Assembly (NCBI GenBank): GCA_040905805.1
Contig: JBBDQS010000019.1
Span: 16,604-55,984 of the forward strand
Direction of reading: 5' to 3'
DNA: 39,381 nt
DNA from: Egibacteraceae bacterium
GTDB taxonomy: Bacteria > Actinomycetota > Nitriliruptoria > Euzebyales > Egibacteraceae
In this document: in pieces, positions 8,199 to 15,716 of the stretch
How the letters are laid out: each line of letters starts with the position of its first letter
Position numbering within the stretch: the first letter of the stretch is position 1
Program-made: the position numbers and the translations under genes
Notes under the pieces: model-generated
Databases searched by the model: none
What the model was told of the DNA's origin: nothing
What the model saw: only the letters and a program-made list of their open reading frames with translations

Positions 8199-8255
8199 GA
8201 GAATCGCCCTCGCAAGCTCGGAGCGATTCTCGAGTCAGGCGGCCGGGCCGCCTGA
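8199..8255. terminator. Bidirectional terminator with palindromic repeat copy B
   Basis: Two hairpins fill the gap between convergent genes. The first has 9-base arms GAGAATCGC (8199-8207) and GCGATTCTC (8223-8231). The second has 10-base arms TCAGGCGGCC and GGCCGCCTGA (8235-8255) around a single G and contains the glpD stop codon. Neither has a clean T-tract. The first is a relative of the element at 5521-5548. Confidence 0.6.
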
Positions 8256-9950
8256 CCGGCGCGGTGGCCTCGCGGGCGCGGCCGGGGCGGCGGCGCGCAG
8301 GGGCACCACCCCGCGCTCGGCGGCGATGCGGTCGCGGTAGGCGGCGACGCTCGCGGCCGCCTCCCCCGCCGTCCACCCGAGGACGTCGGCCAGGACGGCG
8401 GCCACCGCGTCGGCGGCTCGACCGCCGCCCGCGGGGTCACGCAGCGACACCCGGGTGCGCCGGTCGAGGACATCGTCCACCGACAGGGCCATCTCCTGCT
8501 CGACGGCCCAGCGCGCCTCCGCCCGCAGGTAGGGCAGGCCCGGGACCAGGGCATCCGCGCCATCCGGCGTCGTGGCCGCCAGCTCGGCCACCTCCACGGC
8601 CTGGTCGCCGTGACGCTCGACCAGCGGCCCCGCCAGGCCCGGGTCGAGGCCGAGGGCACCCAGGACGCCCGCGGTGCGCGCACCGGCAGCGTCCACCCGT
8701 CCCCGCAGCCCCAGGGGGATGCGGTCGCTGTGCCCGCGGGAGCCCGCCGCGGCGCCACCGAGGGTGGCGGCGACACGGTCGACAACCTCCGCGGCCATGG
8801 CCCGGTAGGTCGTCAGCTTGCCGCCCGTGATGGTGAGCAGCCCCTCCGGGCCCGCCACCACGGCGTGGCGTCGCGACAGGGTCTCGGAGTCCATGGGCAG
8901 GTGCGCCTCCGAGACCAGCAACGGTCGCAGACCCGCCCAGGCGCCGACCGCGTCGCGAGGTCCGAGGTCGGTGCCGAACGCCGCATTGACGGCGTCGCTG
9001 AGGTACGCCGCGTCGGCCGCGCTGACGGTGGGGGCGTCGAGCGGTCCCCCGTAGGCCTCGTCGGTGGTGCCGACGACCACGCACTCCTCCCACGGCAGCA
9101 CGAAGACCATCCGCCCGTCCCCGGCCGTCGACGGGATCAGCGCCGCAGCGGTGACCCGCACGTCTGCGGCCGGGAACACCAGGTGCACCCCCTTGGAGGG
9201 GACCAGGGTGGCGCCGCCCGGATCGTCGGCCAGCGACCGCAGGTGGTCGGCCCACACCCCCGTCGCGGAGACGGTCTGGCGGGCCCGCACCGCCACCTCG
9301 CGCCCGCCCACGCGGTCGCGCACGGTCGCCCCGGTCACGCGCCCGCCGGACTGGTGCAGCTCGACGACCTCCGCCCGGGTCGCGATGTCGGCCCCGAAGC
9401 GGTGCGCGGTGCGGGCGACCTGCAGGACCAGCCGCGCGTCGTCGGTGCGGCAGTCGTGGTACTCGTATCCGCCCTGGCCGAGGCCCTGCACCAGGCCCGG
9501 GATGCGATCGGCGACCTCGGCGGGGCGCAGGCGGTGGTGGCGCTCGACGTTGCGGAAGGACGCGAGGCCGTCGTAGATCCACATGCCGAGGCCGGTACGC
9601 GCGGTGCTGCGCCAGCGGCCGGTGTCGGGCACCACGAACGGCAGCGGCCGGACGAGGTGGGGCGCCAGCCGCCGCAGGAGGTCGCGCTCCACCGCGCTCT
9701 CGCGGGTCAGGCCGAACATCGCCTGGGCCAGGTAGCGCAGGCCACCGTGCACCAGGCTCGACGACCGCGACGAGGTGCCCGCAGCGAGGTCGTCGCGCTC
9801 CACCAGCCCCACCCGCAGCCCGCGCGCCGCGGCGTCCAGGGCGATGCCCGCCCCGGTGATCCCCCCGCCGATCACGAGCAGGTCATAGCCGCGGTCGCCG
9901 AGGCGGTCGAGGTTGGCCTCGCGGGTGGCGGCCGAGAACGCGCGGAGCAT
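8235..9950 (-). CDS. glpD: Aerobic glycerol-3-phosphate dehydrogenase
   Basis: GlpD oxidises sn-glycerol 3-phosphate to dihydroxyacetone phosphate and reduces quinone at the membrane. The 571-residue protein has the FAD dinucleotide-binding motif GGGITGAG (28-35), then SSRSSSLVHGGLRYL, the VPSKGVHLVFP segment, the WEECVVVGTTDEAY segment and ITGGKLTTYRAMA, all typical of the DAO/GlpD family. The start at 9950 (MLRAFSAATREANL) gives a normal N-terminus; the frame is open for 20 more codons upstream but those look unrelated. It converges on the lipid kinase, and its product DHAP is the backbone precursor for AGPS-type chemistry. Confidence 0.95.
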   Translation of the reverse strand: MLRAFSAATREANLDRLGDRGYDLLVIGGGITGAGIALDAAARGLRVGLVERDDLAAGTSSRSSSLVHGGLRYLAQAMFGLTRESAVERDLLRRLAPHLVRPLPFVVPDTGRWRSTARTGLGMWIYDGLASFRNVERHHRLRPAEVADRIPGLVQGLGQGGYEYHDCRTDDARLVLQVARTAHRFGADIATRAEVVELHQSGGRVTGATVRDRVGGREVAVRARQTVSATGVWADHLRSLADDPGGATLVPSKGVHLVFPAADVRVTAAALIPSTAGDGRMVFVLPWEECVVVGTTDEAYGGPLDAPTVSAADAAYLSDAVNAAFGTDLGPRDAVGAWAGLRPLLVSEAHLPMDSETLSRRHAVVAGPEGLLTITGGKLTTYRAMAAEVVDRVAATLGGAAAGSRGHSDRIPLGLRGRVDAAGARTAGVLGALGLDPGLAGPLVERHGDQAVEVAELAATTPDGADALVPGLPYLRAEARWAVEQEMALSVDDVLDRRTRVSLRDPAGGGRAADAVAAVLADVLGWTAGEAAASVAAYRDRIAAERGVVPLRAAAPAAPARPPRRSGGPAA

Positions 9951-10010
9951 GCTTTGCACCCTACCCGTGCCGGGGGCGTGCGCCTGGCAGCAGACGGGCG
10001 CGCGGCTCAC

Positions 10011-10016
10011 TAGGAT
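10011..10016 (+). promoter_or_regulatory. -10 element, leaderless start of the M24 peptidase operon
   Basis: TAGGAT is separated by eight bases from the ATG at 10025, with no ribosome site between them. It lies in the divergent gap opposite glpD. Confidence 0.5.
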
Positions 10017-10024
10017 CTCGCACT

Positions 10025-11119
10025 ATGGGCACGACGACGCTGCAGCGGGCCGAGGCCACCATGCGATCGATGGGGGTGGACGCGCTGCTGCTCGGGCCCG
10101 GCGCGGACCTGCGCTACCTGACCGCCTACCACGCGCTGCCCCTGGAGCGGCTCACACTGCTGGTGGCGCGGGCCGACGGCGTGCACACCCTGGTCGTGCC
10201 CGCCCTCGAGCGGCCCCGCGCCGAGGACGCCGGGCTGCCCGACGCGGTCACCGTCGTCGACTTCTCCGAGACCGACGATCCCTTCGCGGTCGCCGCCGCT
10301 GCGCTCGACGGCATCGGCACGGGCCCCCGTCTCGGCGCGGGGGATCGCCTCTGGTCGACGTTCCTGTTGGGGTTGCAGGCCGCGGTCCCCGCAGCCACGT
10401 GGATCCGGGCGTCGTCGGTCACCCGCGAGCTGCGGATGCGCAAGGCGCCGGCGGAGGTGGACGCCCTGCGGCGGGCCGGACAGGCCATCGATCGGGTGCA
10501 CACCGATGTGGCGGCGCTATTGCGGCCCGGCCGCACCGAGAGGGAGGTGGGCCGCGACATCGGCGAGCGGATCCTCGCCGAGGGACACCAGGCGGTGAAC
10601 TTCGTGATCGTGGCGTCCGGGCCGAACGGGGCGTCGCCGCACCACGAGACCGGGCCGCGTCGCCTGGCCGACGGCGACGCGGTGGTGGTGGACATCGGCG
10701 GCACCTTGGACGGGTACTGCTCGGACTGCACCCGCAACTACGTGGTGGGCTCGGCCCCCGAAGGCTACGCCGACGCCCACCAGGCGCTGGAGGCGGCCCA
10801 GCGCGCGGCGGTGGAGGCGGTTCGTCCCGGCCAGACGGCGGCGGAGATCGACGCGGCGGCCCGCGAGCCGCTCGAGGCAGCCGGGTACGGGCCGGCGTTC
10901 GTGCACCGCACCGGCCACGGCATCGGGCTGGAGGAGCACGAGGACCCCTACATCGTCGCCGGCAACGACCTCGAACTCGAGTCCGGGATGGCGTTCTCCG
11001 TGGAACCGGGGGTCTACCTGCCGGGGCGGTTCGGCATGCGCATCGAGGACATCGTGGTGGTCACCCCCGACGGGTGCGAGAACCTCAACCGCCTCGAGCG
11101 GGCCCCGGTGCGGATATGA
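10025..11119 (+). CDS. M24-family metallopeptidase (Xaa-Pro aminopeptidase-like)
   Basis: A pita-bread-fold peptidase of 364 residues, expected to remove N-terminal residues next to proline. An N-terminal creatinase-like domain (about 1-135) precedes the catalytic domain. The five metal ligands are visible in order: Asp in VVVDIGG, Asp in CSDCTRNY, His in HRTGHGIGLEEHE, Glu in SVEPGVY and Glu in MRIEDIVVV. It is the first gene of a tight run (GNAT, acyl-CoA dehydrogenase) joined by 4-base overlaps. The substrate could equally be another Xaa-Pro-like dipeptide. Confidence 0.92.
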   Translation: MGTTTLQRAEATMRSMGVDALLLGPGADLRYLTAYHALPLERLTLLVARADGVHTLVVPALERPRAEDAGLPDAVTVVDFSETDDPFAVAAAALDGIGTGPRLGAGDRLWSTFLLGLQAAVPAATWIRASSVTRELRMRKAPAEVDALRRAGQAIDRVHTDVAALLRPGRTEREVGRDIGERILAEGHQAVNFVIVASGPNGASPHHETGPRRLADGDAVVVDIGGTLDGYCSDCTRNYVVGSAPEGYADAHQALEAAQRAAVEAVRPGQTAAEIDAAAREPLEAAGYGPAFVHRTGHGIGLEEHEDPYIVAGNDLELESGMAFSVEPGVYLPGRFGMRIEDIVVVTPDGCENLNRLERAPVRI

Positions 11120-11532
11120 CCGCCGAGACCACGCCGCAGGTCAGCCGTGCGCGCATCGAGGAGGTGCAGCCGCTGGCGGCCGAGTACCGGCGCGACGCCC
11201 AGCAGATGGGCACCACGCTCGAGCCCCCGCTGCCCACCGGCGCGCTGTTCTGGATGGCGACATCACCCGAGGGCGACCCCATGGGCTACGCGGCAGGCAC
11301 GCTGAGCCCCGAGGGGCTCGTGCTGGGCCCCTTCTTCGTGCGGGCGGGTCACCGGCGGGCCGGGGTGGGCCGGCGCCTGCTGGCCGAGATCGAGCGCTGG
11401 GCCACCGGGGCGCGCATCCCCGTGGTCGAGGTGTCGGTGGCCGCGGACAACCCGGCCGGGGTCGCGTTCCTGGAGGCCGCGGGCTACCAGGCCCGCCGCC
11501 TGCTCATGGCCCGACGCGACCCGACACCGTGA
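11116..11532 (+). CDS. GNAT-family N-acetyltransferase
   Basis: A 138-residue acetyltransferase with a single GNAT domain. The acetyl-CoA-binding motif is RRAGVG (80-85) followed by RRLLAEIERW, and the C-terminal NPAGVAFLEAAGYQ is the usual motif B. ATG 11116 overlaps the peptidase stop (ATGA) and its own stop overlaps the GTG of the acyl-CoA dehydrogenase (GTGA). The acceptor substrate cannot be read from the sequence. Confidence 0.85.
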   Translation: MTAETTPQVSRARIEEVQPLAAEYRRDAQQMGTTLEPPLPTGALFWMATSPEGDPMGYAAGTLSPEGLVLGPFFVRAGHRRAGVGRRLLAEIERWATGARIPVVEVSVAADNPAGVAFLEAAGYQARRLLMARRDPTP

Positions 11533-12671
11533 GCCCCGAGCACCCGGACACCGAGCACCGGGCGCTGCTCGACGTCGTGCGGTCCTACGCGACCGCCGAG
11601 CTCCAGCCGCGGGCGTCCGCCGACGAGGCCGCCGGCCGCTTCCCCCGCGACGTGTTCGCCCAGCTCGGCGAGCTCGGGCTGATGGGGCTGCCCGTGGCCG
11701 AGGAGCACGGTGGTGGCGGCGGCCAGCCCAGCGGCATCGCCCTGCAGGTGGCCGAGGAGCTGAGCCGGGCGTGGCTGACCGTGGGTCTCGGGCTGTCGGT
11801 GCACGCCCTGGCGACGTGGGCGGTGGAGGCGTACGCGGCGCCGGAGGTGGCGGCCGAGGTCGTCCCGCGCCTGGCGACGGGGGAGTGGCTGGGGGCGTAC
11901 TGCCTGTCCGAGCCGGGCAGCGGCTCGGACGCCGCGGCGCTGGTCACCAGCGCGCGTCGGGACGGGGACGACTACGTGGTCGACGGGACCAAGGCGTGGG
12001 TGAGCCATTCCGGGACCGCCGACGTGTACGTGCTCATGTGCCGCACGGGCGAGGACAAGACCGGTGGCATCAGCGCCCTGCTCGTCCCGGCCACCACCCG
12101 GGGGGTGAGCTTCCCGCCACCGGAGCACAAGATGGGGTTGCGTGCCTCGCCCACCGGCCAGGTCGTCTTCGACGGCGCGCGGGTGCCCGCGCGCAACCTG
12201 CTCGGAGGGGAAGGCGACGGCTTCCGCATCGCGATGCGCGCGCTTGAGGGCGGTCGGCTGGGCATCGCCGCCTGCTCGGTCGGCCTCGCCCAGTGCGCGC
12301 TGGACCACGCCGTGGCCTACGCCCGCCAGCGCGAGCAGTTCGGCCGGCCCATCGGCGAGTTCCAGGGCGTGGGGTTCCTGCTCGCCGACATGGCCGCGGG
12401 GATCGAGGCAGCCCGGGCGCTGTACCGGGCCGGCGCGGCCCGCCGCGACGCCGGGCAGGACCACCGCCGCCTGGCCGCCATGGCCAAGCTGGTCGCCAGC
12501 GACACGGCCATGGCCGTCACCACCGACGCGGTGCAGGTCTTCGGCGGGTACGGCTACACCACCGAGTACCCGGTCGAGCGGCTCATGCGCGAGGCCAAGG
12601 TCCTGCAGATCGTCGAGGGCACCAACCAGATCCAGCGCATGGTGATCGCCCGCGACCTCCTCCGCGGGTAG
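11529..12671 (+). CDS. Acyl-CoA dehydrogenase
   Basis: An FAD-dependent acyl-CoA dehydrogenase (380 residues, the normal length) that introduces the alpha-beta double bond of an acyl-CoA and passes electrons to ETF. Signatures are YCLSEPGSGSDAAAL in the middle beta domain, RVPARNLLGGEGDGF, the FGRPIGEFQGV helix, FGGYGYTTEYPVERLMREAK, and the catalytic Glu at about residue 363 in VEGTNQIQR. GTG 11529 overlaps the GNAT stop. A short- or branched-chain substrate is likely from the overall pattern, but that is inference. Confidence 0.93.
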   Translation: MSPEHPDTEHRALLDVVRSYATAELQPRASADEAAGRFPRDVFAQLGELGLMGLPVAEEHGGGGGQPSGIALQVAEELSRAWLTVGLGLSVHALATWAVEAYAAPEVAAEVVPRLATGEWLGAYCLSEPGSGSDAAALVTSARRDGDDYVVDGTKAWVSHSGTADVYVLMCRTGEDKTGGISALLVPATTRGVSFPPPEHKMGLRASPTGQVVFDGARVPARNLLGGEGDGFRIAMRALEGGRLGIAACSVGLAQCALDHAVAYARQREQFGRPIGEFQGVGFLLADMAAGIEAARALYRAGAARRDAGQDHRRLAAMAKLVASDTAMAVTTDAVQVFGGYGYTTEYPVERLMREAKVLQIVEGTNQIQRMVIARDLLRG

Positions 12672-12674
12672 CCG

Positions 12675-13004
12675 GTGGCCTCCCCCGACCGCGACCGCGA
12701 CCGCGACCGCACGACCGTCCGCCGAGCCCTGACCGCCGGGGTGGGGCTCTGGGTGGCGCTCGCCGCGGTGGGGCTCACCCTGGTCATCCGCGCCGGCGGG
12801 GACGGGAGCGCGGGCGTGGTGGTGGTGGCCATCGGCCTGGTCGCCGGATCGCTCCTGGCCAGCGCCTGGCTGCTGCTGGCCGCCTGCCTGGACCTGGTGG
12901 CCGGCGAGCCTCCCGGGCGACGGCGGACGATCTGGACGGTCGTGCTCATCCTCTTCACGTTCGCGAGCCCGCTGCTGGTCGCCGGGGCGCAGGCGGCCCG
13001 GTAG
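12675..13004 (+). CDS. Small three-helix membrane protein
   Basis: A 109-residue hypothetical protein starting at GTG three bases after the acyl-CoA dehydrogenase. It begins with a simple Asp-Arg repeat (DRDRDRDR, encoded by tandem GACCGC units), followed by three hydrophobic segments at about 22-40, 48-76 and 86-106. A polar loop GEPPGRRRT separates the second and third. I do not recognise a family. Codon use is like its neighbours. Confidence 0.6.
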   Translation: MASPDRDRDRDRTTVRRALTAGVGLWVALAAVGLTLVIRAGGDGSAGVVVVAIGLVAGSLLASAWLLLAACLDLVAGEPPGRRRTIWTVVLILFTFASPLLVAGAQAAR

Positions 13005-13014
13005 CCAGGGCCGG

Positions 13015-13020
13015 TACCCT
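13015..13020 (+). promoter_or_regulatory. -10 element before the RNase HI gene
   Basis: TACCCT lies nine bases before the ATG at 13030. No clear ribosome site separates them, so the gene may be leaderless. Confidence 0.35.
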
Positions 13021-13029
13021 GTGGGCCCG

Positions 13030-13683
13030 ATGGCCTTCACCTGCACGTCCTGCGGCGCGTCCTTCACCCTGCCTGCCCGCGTCCGTGAGCAGTATCCCGG
13101 GTGGGAGCCCGACCGGTGCCGCGCCTGCCACGGCGGCCGGTCCGGCGGTGCGACGGCGCGGAAGCGTCCCGCCGCCGCGCGGCGGTCGGGCGGGGCGGGG
13201 GAGGAGAACCTCACCATCGCCCAGGTGCTCGCGAAGTACTCCGACGGGCCGTCCGACGGCGTGTTCACCGACGGCAGCGCCCAACCGAACCCGGGGCCGG
13301 GCGGGTGGGGTGCGGTGTACGTGGTCGACGGCGAGGTCGTCGACCAGGCCCACGGCAGCGATCCCGACACCACCAACAACCGCATGGAGCTGACCGCGCT
13401 GATCGCGGGCTACGATCTCGTCCCCCCGGGGGTGGCCATGACGGTGTACACCGACAGCAAGCTGTGCGTGGACACGATCACCACGTGGGCCGCCGGCTGG
13501 GCGCGACGCGGCTGGACCCGCAAGAGCGGTCCCATCGCCAACCTCGACCTCGTCCAGCAGCTGTACGAGCGGGCGCAGGCCCGCCCCGAGATCACCCTCG
13601 CATGGATCGCCGCCCACAGCGGCGCCCGCTGGAACGAGTACGCGGACTCGTTGTCGACGGCCTACCGCCGCGAGGAGCTGTGA
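13030..13683 (+). CDS. rnhA: Ribonuclease HI with N-terminal zinc-ribbon domain
   Basis: RNase HI cuts the RNA strand of RNA-DNA hybrids. The catalytic domain (about 76-217) has the full acidic set: D81 (FTDGSAQPNPGPGGWG), E120 (NNRMELTALIAG), D142 (VYTDSKLCVDTI) and D206 in the HSGARWNEYADSL segment, with H196. Before it lies a zinc ribbon with C5, C8, C30 and C33, resembling the probable zinc-ribbon family zf-trcl (FTCTSCGASF then PDRCRAC). A basic linker rich in Arg and Ala (37-56) follows. A GTG at 13021 could add three residues. The stop overlaps the GTG of the amidohydrolase gene. Confidence 0.93.
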   Translation: MAFTCTSCGASFTLPARVREQYPGWEPDRCRACHGGRSGGATARKRPAAARRSGGAGEENLTIAQVLAKYSDGPSDGVFTDGSAQPNPGPGGWGAVYVVDGEVVDQAHGSDPDTTNNRMELTALIAGYDLVPPGVAMTVYTDSKLCVDTITTWAAGWARRGWTRKSGPIANLDLVQQLYERAQARPEITLAWIAAHSGARWNEYADSLSTAYRREEL

Positions 13684-15215
13684 GCCCCCCGCCGGTCCCG
13701 GAGACCACCCTGGTGGTCGCGGCCGGCATCCACACCTTGGATCCCGCGAGCCCCTCGGGCCGGCGGGCCATGCTGCTGGCCGGCGACCAGATCCTCTGGG
13801 TGGGCCCGAGCGCCCGGGCCGCGCCGCCCCACGAGCACGAGGTGGACCTGGGAGCCGCCTGGGTCTGCCCGAGCTTCGTCGACGCCCACGTGCACGGCAC
13901 CGCCGCGGGACTGGCCCTGACCGGCCTGGACCTGCGCGGTGCGGCCAGCCTCGCCGAGTGCCTCGAGCGCCTGGGGCGCCACGCCGCGGCAGGCACCGAG
14001 GAGGTGGTGCTCGGCTTCGCATGGGACGACGAGGGGTGGCCGGAGCAGCGCCCCCCGAGCGCCGCGGACATCACGGCCGTGACGGGCAGCCGGGCCGTGC
14101 TGCTCGCCCGCATCGACGGCCACAGCTGCGTGGTGGATCCCGCCACGTTGGCGCGGCTGCCCCTCGACGGTCTGGCGGGGGTCGACCGCGACGCCGACGG
14201 GCGACCGACCGGCTTGCTGCGCGAGCAGGCCTGTGAGGCCGCGAGGCGGCGGCTGATGGCGCGGCTGCCCGATGCGCAGCTGGACGCCGCACGGCGGGCG
14301 ACGTGCCGGCGGGCGGCCTCGCTCGGCATCGGCGGCCTCCACGAGATGGGCCACCCGGGCATCTCCGGCCTCGCCGACGCCCGGGTGTGGGCCACCGGGG
14401 ACTGGCCGGTGGAGGTGCATACCTGGTGGGCCCAGCTCGACGGGCCGCGGGACCTGCGCCCCGGCGGCGACCTGTTCCTGGACGGTTCCATCGGCTCCCA
14501 CACCGCCGCGGTCTTCGACGGATACGCCGACGGCGGCGAGCCCGGCCGGCTCTTCCACGCCGACGAGGCGGTTGCCGCCTTCTTCACCACGGCGACCCGG
14601 GCGGGCCGGGGCGGGGCCGTGCACGCCATCGGTGACCGGGCCGTCGACCAGGCCGTCCGGGCCCTGGAGGCCGCGGCCGCGGCCATCGGCGCGGACGCCG
14701 TCCACGCCTGCCGACACCGCATCGAGCACGCCGAGATGATCTCACCCGAGCTGGTCACCCGACTGCGGGACGTCGGTGCCGTGGTCAGCGTGCAACCGGC
14801 CTTCGACGCCCTCTGGGGTGGGCCCGACGGGCTCTACGCACGGCGGTTCGGCCCCGCTGCGGCGTGTCAGACCAACCCCCTGGCGTGGTTCGCCGCCGCC
14901 GGCGTGCCGATGGCCCTCGGCTCGGACGCGCCGGTGACCCCCCTGGACCCGTGGGCGGCGGTGCAGGCCGCCACCCACCATCAGGGGGCGTGCGGGTTGA
15001 GCCGCCGACAGGCACTGGCGGCCCACACCCTCGGCGGGCGGTACGCCGCGGGTCAGGACGCGGTCGGGGCGCTGTGCACCGGCGCCCGCGCCGACTTCGC
15101 CGTGTGGGGTGATGACCCGTTGGCCGTCGAGGACCCCCGGGACCTTACCTGCCTCGCGACGGTCGTCGCGGGCAGGGTCGTGCACGGGGCGCTCGGCGTC
15201 AGCCACCCGGCGTGA
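13680..15215 (+). CDS. Amidohydrolase family 3 protein (YtcJ-like)
   Basis: A metal-dependent hydrolase of 511 residues. Ligand motifs are HVH at 70-72 (FVDAHVHG), FLDGSIGSHTA (the YtcJ-type variant of the bridging region), His in AVHAIGDRAVD, His in HRIEHAEM, and Asp in LGSDAPVTPLDP. A C-terminal composite beta domain ends with ADFAVWGDDPL and VVAGRVVHG. GTG 13680 overlaps the RNase HI stop by four bases. The family acts on exocyclic amide and formamide-type bonds in varied compounds; the substrate is not predictable here. Confidence 0.9.
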   Translation: MSPPPVPETTLVVAAGIHTLDPASPSGRRAMLLAGDQILWVGPSARAAPPHEHEVDLGAAWVCPSFVDAHVHGTAAGLALTGLDLRGAASLAECLERLGRHAAAGTEEVVLGFAWDDEGWPEQRPPSAADITAVTGSRAVLLARIDGHSCVVDPATLARLPLDGLAGVDRDADGRPTGLLREQACEAARRRLMARLPDAQLDAARRATCRRAASLGIGGLHEMGHPGISGLADARVWATGDWPVEVHTWWAQLDGPRDLRPGGDLFLDGSIGSHTAAVFDGYADGGEPGRLFHADEAVAAFFTTATRAGRGGAVHAIGDRAVDQAVRALEAAAAAIGADAVHACRHRIEHAEMISPELVTRLRDVGAVVSVQPAFDALWGGPDGLYARRFGPAAACQTNPLAWFAAAGVPMALGSDAPVTPLDPWAAVQAATHHQGACGLSRRQALAAHTLGGRYAAGQDAVGALCTGARADFAVWGDDPLAVEDPRDLTCLATVVAGRVVHGALGVSHPA

Positions 15216-15241
15216 CGACGCGGGCTCGCCGCCAACCCGGC

Positions 15242-15274
15242 CGTGCGGACGGCGCGCGGACGGCGCGCGGACGG
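15242..15274. repeat. Three tandem 11-bp units
   Basis: CGYGCGGACGG is repeated three times head to tail (15242-15252, 15253-15263, 15264-15274) just after the amidohydrolase gene. The first unit differs by one base. It precedes a markedly less GC-rich promoter region. Confidence 0.7.
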
Positions 15275-15304
15275 CGAGAAATCTGCAATGATCCTGACCT
15301 GCAC

Positions 15305-15317
15305 GTTCGTCACGAAC
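15305..15317. promoter_or_regulatory. Inverted repeat GTTCG-N3-CGAAC, possible operator
   Basis: A perfect 5-base dyad (GTTCGTCACGAAC) lies about 40 bases upstream of the -35 box at 15356. Its position would suit a regulator of the transcript starting near 15390. The half-sites are in the opposite order to the actinobacterial SOS box, so I do not call it a LexA site. Confidence 0.35.
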
Positions 15318-15355
15318 ACCCTGGTCAGAGACCTTTTCGTCAGCGGCGTCCCCGG

Positions 15356-15383
15356 TTGACGCGCCCGCCGCGGGGACCATAGT
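15356..15383 (+). promoter_or_regulatory. Sigma-70-type promoter
   Basis: TTGACG (15356-15361) and CATAGT (15378-15383) are separated by 16 bases. This is one of the two best -35/-10 pairs in the window and predicts a start near 15390. Confidence 0.6.
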
Positions 15384-15389
15384 CTCCGG

Positions 15390-15605
15390 ACGCCTCAACC
15401 CGTTACCCGCGGGTTGGACGGCCAAGGTGGAACGGGGCAGCGTTCAAGCGTCGCCCTGCCACCGGACGTTCGCACAACGGGAGGAAGGGCAGGCTCAGTA
15501 GAGAACTCGCGCGCCGGCCCAGCCGGCACGCGCGTGGTGCCAACGGCAGGCCCGCCTCACCGTGGCTCCGGAGCAGCGATGCTCCGGAGCCACGTGCGAT
15601 TTTCT
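15390..15605 (+). ncRNA. Candidate structured small RNA or long leader
   Basis: About 215 bases lie between a good promoter (15356-15383) and a strong intrinsic terminator (15561-15604), with no convincing reading frame. Three hairpins are visible: CAACCCG/CGGGTTG (15396-15402 with 15410-15416), a GC-rich bulged stem (about 15508-15518 with 15522-15534), and the terminator stem. The DUF4193 gene downstream has its own -10 box and ribosome site beyond the terminator. I do not recognise a known RNA family: the RNase P, tmRNA, SRP and cobalamin signatures I looked for are absent. It could also be an attenuated 5' leader of the DUF4193 gene. Confidence 0.45.
15561..15604 (+). terminator. Intrinsic terminator with 14-bp perfect stem
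   Basis: Arms CGTGGCTCCGGAGC (15561-15574) and GCTCCGGAGCCACG (15581-15594) enclose the loop AGCGAT and are followed shortly by a run ATTTTCT. It is the strongest terminator-like structure in the window. Confidence 0.75.
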
Positions 15606-15661
15606 CCCCGCATGGGAACGTCCCAACCGATCAGGGCGTTGCGCCCAGCACGGCCAGCCCC

Positions 15662-15667
15662 TATAAA
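15662..15667 (+). promoter_or_regulatory. -10 element for the DUF4193 gene
   Basis: TATAAA stands out in this GC-rich DNA. It lies seven bases before an in-frame ATG at 15675 and 50 bases before the preferred GTG start at 15717. Confidence 0.5.
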
Positions 15668-15716
15668 GCCGCTCATGCGGCGAGACGCGGCGCGCCAGAC
15701 CAGGGAGGAGACGTCG

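Noticed and set aside
15305-15317. SOS (LexA) box
   Set aside because: The actinobacterial SOS box has CGAAC before GTTCG; here the order is reversed and the spacer is three bases.
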